From positions 62,001 through 126,000 of the forward strand of contig CACYXR010000002.1 of assembly GCA_902778455.1 (NCBI GenBank): 64,000 nucleotides of DNA, written 5' to 3'. Of this stretch, positions 34,301 to 40,378 are shown piece by piece. The first letter of the stretch is position 1. Each line of letters begins with the position of its first letter. The translations under genes and the position numbers were made by a program. Under the pieces are notes generated by a model. It did no database searches and was not told the DNA's origin. It saw nothing but the letters and a program-made list of their open reading frames with translations. This DNA is from an uncultured Selenomonadaceae bacterium (GTDB taxonomy: Bacteria; Bacillota; Negativicutes; Selenomonadales; Selenomonadaceae).

Positions 34301-34932
34301 AGTTTACGCCGGACGATTATTCGTACAACCGAATTTCCAAGGACCCGGATGTGTCGCATGTGAACCGGGAGTCTTCGGCTGCGCTCCAGTATTCGGAAAA
34401 AGGCGTGAATGTGGACGATGCTTCGAGGTCGGGGCTGGCTTCGCTGGCGGATATCCGGGGCGCGGGCTCGGTTGTGAATCTGGAAGGAGCTTTGATTCGG
34501 ACGTCGACGTCGAAGGAGCAGCCGGAAGAGGTTGCGGCGGAAGCGGCGCTGCCTTTGGCGGAGACAGGCTCGGATGTAACAATTACGTCGACGTTTGAGG
34601 CTGTTTCGGATGTATCGTTGGCGCCGACGTCGGAGACGATTTCGGATACAACATTGACGCCGATTTCCGCCGAGACAGAGGAGAACGATATTTCGAGTAT
34701 TGATCTGGAGTATGCCGACAATACGCGCAGTTCGCAGTCGATGCTGGAGATTTTGACGAAAGCAAGCAACAATGCCGAGAAGAAGGGGACGTCTATTGTG
34801 ATCGATACGCAGGACGAGGACGAAGAGGACGAAGAGGAGAAGAAAACGCGCCGTGCGATTTTCGCCGATCGTTCGAATATCGGGATCGAGACGCTTGGCA
34901 ATGGTGTGAATTTGAACCGGATGATAGGATAA
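25372..34932 (+). CDS. Giant two-partner-secretion exoprotein (TpsA, filamentous-hemagglutinin N-domain, YDG/MBG repeats)
   Basis: This 3186-residue protein has an N-terminal signal (LAGRVSLALAAGMFSVVPVAHG) and a TPS secretion domain at about 35-175 (NP-GVIFNNTAKVDVGNL is the hallmark). Residues about 330-560 hold GLUG-like repeats (TIENVGMENAKI, GGIVG). From about 770 to 2780 about fifteen YDG repeats follow, each opening with K-YDG-type sequence (DKVYDGLAS, DKTYDGTTA, TKVYDGETT and so on), then an MBG-like segment, a Pro/Thr-rich stretch at about 2903-2963 and an acidic tail. It is probably a surface adhesin exported by the adjacent TpsB. Start: GTG 25372 is given, but ATG 25381 has better spacing from GGGGAG. 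Residues about 325-550 are coded by AT-richer DNA. Confidence 0.9.
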   Translation: MKSMGKTSQKEKRLAGRVSLALAAGMFSVVPVAHGMPTFDKVNSANPGTNVTFGGTAAQSGAKPASGAVIDSNLTNTIIDWKDFSVANGEHVKFADNKNFMNIVTGKATSAIDGRISGSGDIYLINPNGVIFNNTAKVDVGNLYVSTKNASDAMKTAFLAGNATNEQSSFSSIISAENTNIATTDVVNLIDSTTNGYVQAEKVVMEGRNIRFLNSSSVVAAGTVNADTGAISGQSANATPDNLVLRANTFNSAAGTGYIHVGDANGNYVYKAEYTDSANTRTNPKNLAVNDRKNAENTYGVVNYSLVRTANGTNAADDLSYINSHLSDNFMLAIDIDAIGMDRTIGLAKGDYDGNLVNNGAEAFSGHFDGMQYVIRNFAPTKDKNGNDLIDDFDNAVGSFAGLFAYTNGATIENVGMENAKIQTYQAGSIVGYADNTRLRNVWNTGDSGQIGVSDSVLTVGGIVGVAVNKTQMSNAYNAGKVYGAGLIGYLNFSSIQNAYNTGYTQPSGSGDIFGVYNICENGSSISNTYSAVKYLHPSISGTEKVGTELAEGDSSTLTKSSFISSAVTLSSWIAGAGDSISADGGSGKTWRYYANLPTVDNGTSAEQLALKRASLPMLTAFFKGTVSTDYNYMGECYDANQVLGPDEKLNSLNDNPAHKVYDATGVFKYEEAANGSYMIDAKGNYVLAPSNTAENVKRYNRITSTDDPSSSTYLNYLGMNADSSLITINDRKDVVGSAEKFALLSSGQQGYDLYGNNFKINKRNVTIDVTSSGADKVYDGLASNTYSGDTLTSVMDGVIAGDTVTLSGTVTYDYGTKDVAYDDEGNVTTKTVTIVKSGLDLGGVSAGNYNKNFSNGSDTIQATISKRKVAVGLNTSTGIDKTYDGTTAVRNEGAAFLPSANVTLKELTTAQDSIGLEDVKDGNVVKVKGIKSMLEDDNVTLFKGYDATNNEHAATATYADKNVAFDGDTVTTKTVSYTGIKLTGEDAALANYELTDVAGNALITGTATSATLTGTGKIKQRVIDDFGTAAAEANASYLKVYDNKNDKDLTGDPEQVNIGTVSDADAAAGTTLTGLIYADRNDVTFQTSGKVYYKDAQDNLTVNAAGSGIKDAQNKDTSAAYAVLGVEIANPTATAAKNYVITAGTGAKRTNTDDVKVISKRNIDVALVNATNIDKTYDGDATVGAAYTTWNESTSKAKYAVNATKLVNDTTNLTDDGARVSVAATYAVQTGHGETNAADVALDNSTAKNVLLNNSGEALENQKDVVYTIKVTGDAAANYTVNNAPASTGATLTGTGRIKQAQLTVIYPTDYTTVSKDYDGTSTASKGGLAVSGWIGDDATTYNDATMRANIFDISKVSANYVNESAHDTVTNAGNWGVEYDNLAYHYDVGTQTATGALKSKNYKITDTEYGKGRILKLHISKQNLIEWTNPDNFNNGTNASETPKTLTEGYEATTTYGSTKLTGYTVDDFIQKATPTSGILAEDWDTIKENITIAQAIYENAPSEIGRVVGDAGTYTGGVHVYFNFSRNELTNYTFENLDDNKFDQGGYNGVITPKDVTVSLKQNAPTVTKVYDGETTVKATGITEATGKVTSSAAYFQVDGTMGNQTLALSDNKTVADYDTKDVVSANEKRITYKGFQLADGTGTNGGKAYNYNLTVNEIQGVGTITARKVKVTGVGALADKTYSETNSEPDTAVIGAPNITLAEAEDYGTALLGNVGEPGTTINALNPVQGTYGDLTGTTFVANGNVNRTRNQDGTYTAAQNRDIQYTGVDTFLGTNYELVTNTTDNTKPTVTKVGNAYYVYGVGKINPANRTVTVTGISKEYDGNNVIEKADLAFGLGNGESWLDNITVTAGKYHDKNVGTADLSVALALLYDDANETYHNYNVAVDAGTPLPTTGTITKKNITVYLAQKDSPTAQKAAITKTYNATVDLNAASLANAQAQGWVVSDGFITGDNIWVKAGTVKYTGTGTEAAKTANQNKAVTYSDFATQGTDAGNYNVTTTTLTGVGVINKKNIEFGIDNNTLFEKDYNKKTTFTSANDTALATAVGTWWDTVKAGTDGLGVDAGQLTGVYGTWDPTTATFTENSHVKYTNNVIAPENVTTQNVYYTVVLTEEAAKNYNITNGTTAKVLNADGSTRLENTKYFQNAMGKGKIKPLAVTMANVSSNSSDIYKVYDGSASVAGYNPTQQKSMTAQDYFKVFYDADKDGVFDEEDFNLGYDVTATFNNENAGTGKAVTYTSFSFHEPDALGDYTLNPEALDNYYNGTAEYRATVDAAQGNGNHRTGDEYGVPTTGSIARRLLVITPSSMDTVHTKTYDTTTTVSNAPTYTVNQQSLTNDDGTGRVGNDVVTITYTANFANTNNEGAANVNLSNGEPTFKKVEYVYKLDDAAAVNYTLAGAPNTTPTYSQVTADGKTLTYTQTGKSKILQKEVEVGFVNGAGTFNKTYDKSASIFGTDGKLIDESYKNADDSRKMLADILSLTGVYVEDANNVTLDFTTDGKIPTANYVDANGDADANVAFSNGVVTTKKVYIQNLNLTGTGASNYVVKAVKKQGDTAGANTLEGSGTIAQRKVDVAINAQPSKVYDGTKEVVDTDGTTGYAGRTLTAADAYIKVADGVNDGLAPANEGLGIEADTIDDVQITVESALYSDRNAGTGLGVTYSLKWDNANYDLVHTNISTEGEIKKRTLTLKAGATADKTYDGTTAITDAALESLFENVADRDKGKKMADITTTTAYASPDTGAAADSVTGAEQEVQFTYTLTEENDIRKNYQLDNTGSYEGEFNGTGHINRAPLLLVPTPVTYYPDNVPASGYGGTVQGFAGEDSLADGYALTFDRGGNTQTAVGSYTLLGYVNGVNPTAAGGKVYYNNLVHNTVTDTNTPTGNYYFVETVPNQALTIQARPVVPDPPGPNPPEPNPPTPDPTPAPTPTPTPAPTPAPVPTPTPAPIPAVPATPELPRDAVVISDVVQDATISDRKFTPDDYSYNRISKDPDVSHVNRESSAALQYSEKGVNVDDASRSGLASLADIRGAGSVVNLEGALIRTSTSKEQPEEVAAEAALPLAETGSDVTITSTFEAVSDVSLAPTSETISDTTLTPISAETEENDISSIDLEYADNTRSSQSMLEILTKASNNAEKKGTSIVIDTQDEDEEDEEEKKTRRAIFADRSNIGIETLGNGVNLNRMIG

Positions 34933-34947
34933 GAAAAAAGTGCTAAT

Positions 34948-35084
34948 CTTGCCTTCCCCTTTGTGGAAGGTGACGCGCGAAGCGCTACGGATGAGGTGTT
35001 TAGACGCAGAATTTATCTAAAAATAGCGTCGAATAACCTCACCCACCGCTAAAGCGGTCCCCCCTCCCCATAGGGGAGGGCAAG
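34948..35084. repeat. Family A hairpin repeat, copy 4
   Basis: About 137 bp between tpsA and tpsB: CTTGCCTTCCCC, ACGCGCGAAGCGCT, GGATGAGGTG, a variable middle, CCTCACCC, CCGCTAAAGCGG and CCTCCCCATAGGGGAGG ending GCAAGG. Its presence inside an apparent two-gene operon could tune the relative amounts of exoprotein and transporter (inference). Confidence 0.9.
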
Positions 35085-35107
35085 GAGGAATAAACTATAA
35101 GGGGATT

Positions 35108-36775
35108 ATGGGGATGAAGGGAAAATATTTCCGCAGGCTGTCTCTTGGGGTAGCGGCAGCCGTAATGCTCGGCGTATGGACAGGAAACGCGGAGGCGGTT
35201 TCGTCTCTTTCAAAGCCGGGCGAGGAGATCGAGAAGGCGCAGCCCGGGGCGGATGCGTCGGTGAAGACGGATTTGCCCGCGATTCCTTCGGAGCAGCAGG
35301 AGACTCGATTCACGATTTCCAATGTCCGCTTGGATGCGCAGGAGCTGAAGCTGAACAAGGAGGCTTTGGCGGGGATTCTGTCGGAAAGTGTCGGCGTGGA
35401 GACGACGCTTTCTGCTTTTAATCAGACGGTGGACAAGGTGACGGCGTATTGCCGGGCACACGGGTATCCGGCGTCGGCGGCGTATGTGCCCGCGCAGGAG
35501 AGCTCGGACGGCACGGTGACGATCAAGGTGATTCCCGGTCGGTACGGCGAGGTGCGGATCGAGAACAACAGCCGTTTGCAGGAGGATGTGATCCGCGGCT
35601 TTTTGAAGGGGTTGAAGCCGGGGGAGATTATCCGTACGTCTTCGCTGGAGACGGCTCTGTATTCGATTTCCGATCTTTCCGGGACGAAGGCGATCGGCGT
35701 CCTGAGTCCGGGCAAGGATTTCGGGACGAGCGATTTGACGGTGCGTGTGGAGGACGGCAAGAACACGAATACTGTGCTTTACGCGGAGAATTACGGCTCG
35801 AAGTCGTCGGGGCGGTACCGTTTCGGATTGCAGGAGAGCTTATACAATGTCGGCGGTACGGGCGGACGCATTAATGTGGGCGCTCTGATTTCCAATGATA
35901 ATCTGCACAATTATTATGCGAATTATGAGACGTTGGTCGGTCACGGCGGAACGAAGCTTGGCATCGGCTACAGCCGCATGGATTATACTTTAGGCGGCAC
36001 TTGGCGCGATACGCTTGGCGCGAGCGGCACGGCGGACACGATCAGTGTGTTCGGCAGCCGTCCGATTTATCATTTGGACGATCGAAAGCTGGGATGGCGG
36101 TTCGGGTATGATTTCCGATTGCTGAAGGATGAAATGAAGATGTTCCCGGAGTTGAATTCCAAGAAGCATTCGCACAGCGTTCATGTCGGGCTGGAAGGAT
36201 ACAATCGTTGGACGGGTGCGGCGGCGGATTACAATGTGACGCTTACAGCAGGGACGCTGGGGACGGATTCGGATTTTGCGGAACGGCAAGCGGAGGCCGG
36301 GGATACGAAGGGCGCGTACTCGAAACTGGAAGCATCGGTGACGGGAGTGCAGGCGCTCGGTCATCAGACGGATGTGATGCTGAAGGTTTCGGGACAGACG
36401 GCGTTCAACAATCTGGACAGCTCGGAGGATATGTATCTCGGAGGTGCGAACGGCGTGCGCGCGTATCCGCAGGGCGAGGGCTCCGGCGACGACGGCGTGC
36501 TTGGCACGTTGGAGCTGCGGTATCACACGAATTTGCCGGGGCTGACGCTCAGCACGTATTTTGACGCCGGGTGTACACGGGCGTATCATCATAGTGTTGA
36601 CGGATGGAACAATACGACGACGCTGAAAGGCTGGGGCGTCGGCGTCAGTTACTCAAGACCGAACGATTGGTTTGCGCGATTCGATTATGCGCGCCGTATC
36701 GGAGGCTTCGATGGGATGTCGAACGATGCTGCGTCGAAGGATCGTATGTGGTTTATTGTGGGCAAGATTTGGTAA
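35108..36775 (+). CDS. Two-partner-secretion outer-membrane transporter (TpsB, ShlB/FhaC/HecB family)
   Basis: This 555-residue protein has a signal peptide (about 1-29, LSLGVAAAVMLGVWTGNAEA), POTRA-like domains (about 58-200, with GYPASAAYVPAQ and VTIKVIPGRYGEVRIENNS) and a beta-barrel from about 205 to the end. The barrel starts YGSKSSGRYRFG, and the protein ends in MWFIVGKIW, with the terminal aromatic residue expected for outer-membrane proteins. It should export the TpsA upstream. A conserved GVRAYP element near 452 is the family's FhaC motif. An alternative ATG lies two codons on. Confidence 0.93.
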   Translation: MGMKGKYFRRLSLGVAAAVMLGVWTGNAEAVSSLSKPGEEIEKAQPGADASVKTDLPAIPSEQQETRFTISNVRLDAQELKLNKEALAGILSESVGVETTLSAFNQTVDKVTAYCRAHGYPASAAYVPAQESSDGTVTIKVIPGRYGEVRIENNSRLQEDVIRGFLKGLKPGEIIRTSSLETALYSISDLSGTKAIGVLSPGKDFGTSDLTVRVEDGKNTNTVLYAENYGSKSSGRYRFGLQESLYNVGGTGGRINVGALISNDNLHNYYANYETLVGHGGTKLGIGYSRMDYTLGGTWRDTLGASGTADTISVFGSRPIYHLDDRKLGWRFGYDFRLLKDEMKMFPELNSKKHSHSVHVGLEGYNRWTGAAADYNVTLTAGTLGTDSDFAERQAEAGDTKGAYSKLEASVTGVQALGHQTDVMLKVSGQTAFNNLDSSEDMYLGGANGVRAYPQGEGSGDDGVLGTLELRYHTNLPGLTLSTYFDAGCTRAYHHSVDGWNNTTTLKGWGVGVSYSRPNDWFARFDYARRIGGFDGMSNDAASKDRMWFIVGKIW

Positions 36776-36780
36776 AGGCA

Positions 36781-36825
36781 TTCGCCGCGCTGCGGGAAAA
36801 CATCCCGACGCGCGGCGATTTTTTC
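36781..36825 (+). terminator. Terminator after tpsB
   Basis: TCGCCGCGC and GCGCGGCGA form the outer stem with an inner GGG/CCC pairing, followed by T6. Confidence 0.85.
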
Positions 36826-36863
36826 ATTGGACGATGATATTTTCCGGTATTTTCCAGAAAGGT

Positions 36864-36892
36864 ATTGACTTATTCATAGTGCGGTGCTATGA
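36864..36892 (+). promoter_or_regulatory. Promoter of the cobalamin-riboswitch transcript
   Basis: TTGACT (36864-36869), a 17-base spacer and TATGAT (36887-36892), just ahead of the riboswitch. Confidence 0.75.
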
Positions 36893-36924
36893 TGGCAATG
36901 TCAGGATATGACATTGATAATTGA

Positions 36925-37112
36925 ATATGGATTGGATTGGGTGTCGAGAGACTTAATAGAAAAGCCGGTTGAAGGCCGGCGCGGTCCCGCCACTGTATCA
37001 GGGAGCAACTTTGCAATAGTCCACTGGGGAAAGCCTTGGGAAGGCGCAGAGAAGCGATGAACTGGAGCCAGGAGAACTGCCCGATTGACGATCACCGTTA
37101 AAACCTGCGAGG
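36925..37112 (+). ncRNA. Cobalamin (AdoCbl) riboswitch
   Basis: The element shows the class signatures in order: GCCGGCGCGGTCCCGCCACTG near 36976, AGTCCACTGGG-AAAGCCTTGGGAAGGC near 37018-37045, GATGA near 37056 and the B12 box GAGCCAGGAGAACTGCC at 37065-37082, with a closing arm near 37095-37112. It controls cbiK and perhaps the gene after it. The 766 bases between tpsB and cbiK contain, in order, a terminator, a promoter, this riboswitch, a second terminator and two family C repeat units. Confidence 0.95.
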
Positions 37113-37188
37113 GATGGGGAAGGGGATTGAGAGATCCAAAACGATTGCACGAGGTGCAAGTGTTTTTGTGATTTCATGGTTTCGATTT

Positions 37189-37222
37189 AAAGCTCTTTTC
37201 CTTTGTAGGAAAAGAGCTTTTC
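37189..37222 (+). terminator. Riboswitch-linked terminator
   Basis: AAGCTCTTTTCC pairs with GGAAAAGAGCTT around a short loop and ends in TTTTCGTTT. It lies about 80 bases beyond the riboswitch and is probably its expression platform. Confidence 0.75.
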
Positions 37223-37226
37223 GTTT

Positions 37227-37377
37227 GTCACAAGGTTTTCCCTATGGTTTTGTGTTCGGCTCCATAGGGAAGCACTGCTCATACATTTCATTCATTTTTT
37301 TCGGGTCGCTTTGCGGCTCGGGCCGGGGGATGCCCCCGGCCTCCCTCCTCTTTTTTGAAAGAGGGAGGATTGCGAAT
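37227..37377. repeat. Family C repeat, unit 1
   Basis: This unit begins GTCACAAGGTTTTCCCTATG and includes the stem TTCCCTATGG/CCATAGGGAA, then CACTGCTCATACATTT and two GC-rich hairpins (CCGGGGG/CCCCCGG and CCTCCCTC/GAGGGAGG). Unit 2 follows directly. Confidence 0.75.
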
Positions 37378-37500
37378 GTCATAAGGTTTTCTCCATGGTT
37401 TCAGCTCTATGGAGAAGCATTGCTCATACATTTTTACCTTCGCCGCTTCTGCGGCGGGCCTCCGAAGTGGATTTTGGAGGCTTCCTTTTTCCAACAATGC
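37378..37500. repeat. Family C repeat, unit 2
   Basis: This unit begins GTCATAAGGTTTTCTCCATG and matches unit 1 through GCATTGCTCATACATTT. Its stem TTCTCCATGG/CTATGGAGAA differs from unit 1 at several positions, mostly with matching changes on the other strand. It is followed by CGCCGCTTCTGCGGCG and GCCTCCGAAG...TTGGAGGC hairpins. Confidence 0.75.
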
Positions 37501-37541
37501 CGAGGGGCATAAAATAAAAAAATAGAAAGAGGAGATTTGAA

Positions 37542-38549
37542 ATGAGAAAGTCTTGGAAGAATCTGTTGGCAGCTTCGTTGGCATGCACGACACTAGTCGG
37601 GTTTTCGGCGACGGCTTCGGCGGCGTACACGCTGAGCGAGGAGGTCAAGGCTCCGACGCCCGCTTTGAAGCAGGCGGCGCAGATCGGCGTGCTGGTTCAT
37701 TCAACGCCGGAGCTCCAGGATCTGGAAAACAAGGACGCCATCGTGGTCATGAGTTTTGGCACCACTTTTAAAGAGACGCGCGCGAAGACAATCGAGGCGA
37801 CGGTTGCGGACATTCAGGCAGCGCATCCGGGTGTCAAGGTTGTGACGGCGTTCACATCCCATATTATCATCGACCGTATCCAGGCGAAGGAAGGCATCAA
37901 GTATCCGACGCCGGAGGAAGCGTTGGAGCAGCTCCAGGAAGAAGGTTACACCCGCGTGGCGCTGACTTCGCTGGACGTGATTCCGGGCATGGAATATGCT
38001 TATGATACGGCTGTGTTCAATCTCTACAAGAACAATTTCAAGAAGATGACGATGGGCGAGCCGCTGATGTACTGGATGGGTCAGGAAGAGCAGCGCGATG
38101 ATGTGCTGGATTTCGTCAATGCCTTGAAGTATGAGCTGAAGGATGCGAAGCTGGAGAAGGACGAGGCAGTGCTCTTCATGGCGCACGGCACGCCGCATCC
38201 GGCGAACGCTTATTATCCGGTCATCAATAGCCGGTTCCATCTGACGACTCCGCCGATGCGCAATGCTTATGTTTATACGGTCGAGGGCTGGCCCGGATTG
38301 ACCGAAGCCATTCATCGCCTGAAGAGGAAAGGCTTCAAGAAGGTTCTGCTTGTGCCGATCATGATGGTGGCCGGCGATCATGCTACCAACGATATGGCAG
38401 GCGACGAGCCGGATTCCCATAAGTCGATCCTCGAGAAGGAAGGCTTCAAGGTACGCGCATATCTGCACGGTCTCGGCGAGAACCCCGAGATTCGCAAGCT
38501 GTATGTTGCACGTGCCAACGAAGCTTGGGATGTACTGCAAGCGAAATAA
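37542..38549 (+). CDS. cbiK: Sirohydrochlorin cobaltochelatase CbiK, exported form
   Basis: CbiK inserts Co2+ into sirohydrochlorin in the anaerobic cobalamin pathway. The 335-residue protein shows the VVMSFGTTFKETR element near residue 68 and the metal-binding His in LFMAHGTPHPANAYYP near 213-228. Unlike the cytoplasmic enzyme (about 260 residues) it begins with a clear signal peptide (LLAASLACTTLVGFSATASA, cleavage near 28), so it should be periplasmic, as in the Desulfovibrio CbiK(P) form. A periplasmic enzyme may serve metal or haem handling instead of B12 synthesis (inference). GAGGAG precedes the ATG. The cobalamin riboswitch upstream controls it. Confidence 0.93.
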   Translation: MRKSWKNLLAASLACTTLVGFSATASAAYTLSEEVKAPTPALKQAAQIGVLVHSTPELQDLENKDAIVVMSFGTTFKETRAKTIEATVADIQAAHPGVKVVTAFTSHIIIDRIQAKEGIKYPTPEEALEQLQEEGYTRVALTSLDVIPGMEYAYDTAVFNLYKNNFKKMTMGEPLMYWMGQEEQRDDVLDFVNALKYELKDAKLEKDEAVLFMAHGTPHPANAYYPVINSRFHLTTPPMRNAYVYTVEGWPGLTEAIHRLKRKGFKKVLLVPIMMVAGDHATNDMAGDEPDSHKSILEKEGFKVRAYLHGLGENPEIRKLYVARANEAWDVLQAK

Positions 38550-38567
38550 GATTTTTTGAGAGAGGAG

Positions 38568-38607
38568 AGAGCTGCCGTCAGAATTTTTTCTGCGGCGGCT
38601 CTTTTTG
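38568..38607 (+). terminator. Terminator after cbiK
   Basis: AGAGCTGCCG (38568-38577) pairs with CGGCGGCTCT (38593-38602) with one mismatch, followed by T5. It falls before the CobN-like gene, so read-through is needed for co-expression. Confidence 0.7.
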
Positions 38608-38623
38608 GCACGAAGGACTGGAT

Positions 38624-39697
38624 ATGAAACGACAAAGAGCGGAGTATTTGCAGCCGCCCATGCGGATGGCGGGAAGCTTTGGGGAAATCGCAGAACTGGA
38701 GTATATGCTGGTCGCGTTTTTTCATTTGCGGATGATTGAGCCTTGGAATCTGGAAACGATCAAGGCGAAGGTCAAGAAACAGGCGGCGGCGTGCCATTTT
38801 TCGGACAATCTGGCGGAAGAATGGGAGTTTGACGCCTATGCGGCAGCTTTATACCGAACAGTCTTTGATTTGAAACACAGCCCAATCCGTACGGGGCTCC
38901 CGGACGCGCCGCTTTCGGCCGGTGAAGATCGGGTGGAATATTTTTTGCTGCTGGCCCATGAGGGGTACGGATCTTTTGGCGCACTGCTTCGTTTTTTGGC
39001 GGCGGAGGCCGGATATACGCCCGAGGAGCTTTGTGAACATCCGGGATTGATGACGGAGGATGAGCAGACGTATGGGCAGTGTTATGACGCTTTGCTCGAT
39101 CGGTTCCGAGATTTTTTGAAAAGGATGGATGACGAAGATTTTTCCCGTGCATCGGCTATACAGGCAGCGGATGGGCATAAGGACTGTGTAAGATTGACTT
39201 CGCTTCTTATGGGCGTTTCGGATGAGGCGACGCGGCTTTCGGCGAGGACGTCGATTTCGACGCGGTGTGTTTGGCCGCGTCGGGTACGGGGGTGTTCCGA
39301 CGATACGGAGGAGATTCAAAGACGTTTCCGAAGCGAAGCGATGAATCCGCTGTTTATTGAAGGAATGGCGGATTACGGACGGCGCGGCGCGATGGCGTTG
39401 GCGGCGTATGTGTCGCGAAGCTGCCAATGGGATGCTCTTTGTCAGGGGCTTGATCATTGGATGTACGAGGCGCTGGCGCAGATGTATGCGCTTCGTCCCG
39501 AGGTGCAGCGCTGGATGTACAAGGTGTGTCCGGGAGCTCTCCGTCATTTGACGGGAAGCCTGATCGCGGCGGCGCACAGCTCGCGCTGGCACGCGAGCCT
39601 GAAAACACGAATGGAACTTTTGTGGCTGTACCGTTCGTTGGAGAAGCCGCAGAGGGTTCGACACGAGAAGGCAGAAACGGAGAAGAGGCAAGCATAA
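38624..39697 (+). pseudogene. CobN/cobaltochelatase C-terminal remnant, internally deleted
   Basis: This 357-residue frame matches only the C-terminal region of CobN-type chelatases, whose full length is about 1200-1300 residues. Residues about 84-125 (DLKHSPIRTGLPDA...VEYFLLLAHEG) correspond to the CobN block with IRDGLH, here altered to IRTGLP. Residues about 250-330 (EAMNPLFIEGMADYGRRGAM, WDALCQGLDHWMYEALAQ) correspond to the final CobN domain (NPKWIEGMKRHGYKGA, WDAT-DDWMYE). Between them the segment TSISTRCVWPRRVRGCSD looks out of frame; another frame reads GEDVDFDAVCLAASGTG there, suggesting paired frameshifts. The metal-insertion core is missing. ATG is weakly preceded by AAGGA. It is probably a decayed gene, but the open frame means a stand-alone protein cannot be excluded. 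Confidence 0.6.
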
Positions 39698-39734
39698 AAA
39701 ACGGCGGCACGAAAAGATGTGTCGCCGTTTTTTG
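39697..39734 (+). terminator. Terminator after the CobN-like remnant
   Basis: AAAAAACGGCG and CGCCGTTTTTT form a long stem around GCACGAAAAGATGTGT, with a T6 tract. Confidence 0.85.
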
Positions 39735-39765
39735 TGATAAAATAGCAAGAGAAAGGGGAATATCT

Positions 39766-40293
39766 ATGAATCGTTGGCTGGTCGTGTATTCGTCCGTTAC
39801 GGGAAATACGAAAAAAATCGCAGAGGCCTTTTGCGAAGAGGTTGGCGGAACGCTTGCACGTGTGGAGGAGGCCAAGGAACCGGAAGGGTACGACGCGGTG
39901 GCAATCGGATATTGGCTTTGGCGCGGCGGTCCAGACCCGAAGACGGCGGCGTATCTTTCGCAGCTTTCCGGCGTGAATGTGGCTTTTTTGGAGACGCACG
40001 CGGCGGACAACCGGAGCGAGCATTCCGTGACGGCGTTCGCAAGGGCGGCGGCGCGTCTCGGAAAGGATTGCCGTGTGCTGAATGTTTTCGAGTGTCAGGG
40101 GCAGGTGCCGGAGGCGGTGCGCGAGAAGCGAGCGAAGCTGGAGGCGGAAAAGCCGGCAGATCCACACGCGAAATCGCAGGGCTGGAAGACTTCCGTTGGC
40201 CATCCCGACGAATCCGACGTCGCAGCGGCAAAGGAGTTCGCACTTCGGACGGATAAGAAGCTCAGCTATTTTTTGAAGAAGGATAATGCTTGA
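39766..40293 (+). CDS. Short flavodoxin-family protein
   Basis: This 175-residue protein starts MNRWLVVYSSVTGNTKKIAE, where SSVTGNT is the FMN phosphate-binding loop of flavodoxins. The following GYDAVAIGYWLWRGGPD loop (about 43-60) and CQGQVPEAV near 109-117 place it in the short flavodoxin family that has GYW-RG and a C-terminal Cys-containing stretch, which also includes the BilS partner of bilirubin reductase. The partner here is unknown. ATG 39766 follows AAAGGGGAA. An upstream extension in frame back to 39457 lies inside the preceding gene and is not used. It stands alone between two terminator/promoter regions. Confidence 0.85.
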   Translation: MNRWLVVYSSVTGNTKKIAEAFCEEVGGTLARVEEAKEPEGYDAVAIGYWLWRGGPDPKTAAYLSQLSGVNVAFLETHAADNRSEHSVTAFARAAARLGKDCRVLNVFECQGQVPEAVREKRAKLEAEKPADPHAKSQGWKTSVGHPDESDVAAAKEFALRTDKKLSYFLKKDNA

Positions 40294-40311
40294 CGGGAAC
40301 TTTTCTTTGCA

Positions 40312-40340
40312 TTGACAGTTTTCTTGTCTTTCGTTATGAT
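40312..40340 (+). promoter_or_regulatory. Promoter of purE-purC-purM-purN
   Basis: TTGACA (40312-40317), a 17-base spacer and TATGAT (40335-40340), 38 bases before purE. Confidence 0.8.
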
Positions 40341-40378
40341 GTATAGAAGAGTTTGCACATACTGGGAGATGATTTTTA

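Noticed and set aside
25372-34932. Possible CRISPR-like repetition in tpsA
   Set aside because: The repeats are long, divergent and in frame (protein repeats), with no short constant repeat and unique spacers.
37114-37512. A 132-codon frame between the cobalamin riboswitch and cbiK
   Set aside because: It runs through a terminator hairpin and two family C repeat units; the predicted product is an artefact of repeat sequence.
39457-39765. N-terminal extension of the flavodoxin gene
   Set aside because: The extension lies inside the preceding gene and its terminator, and the flavodoxin fold starts exactly at the ATG 39766 with a good ribosome site.
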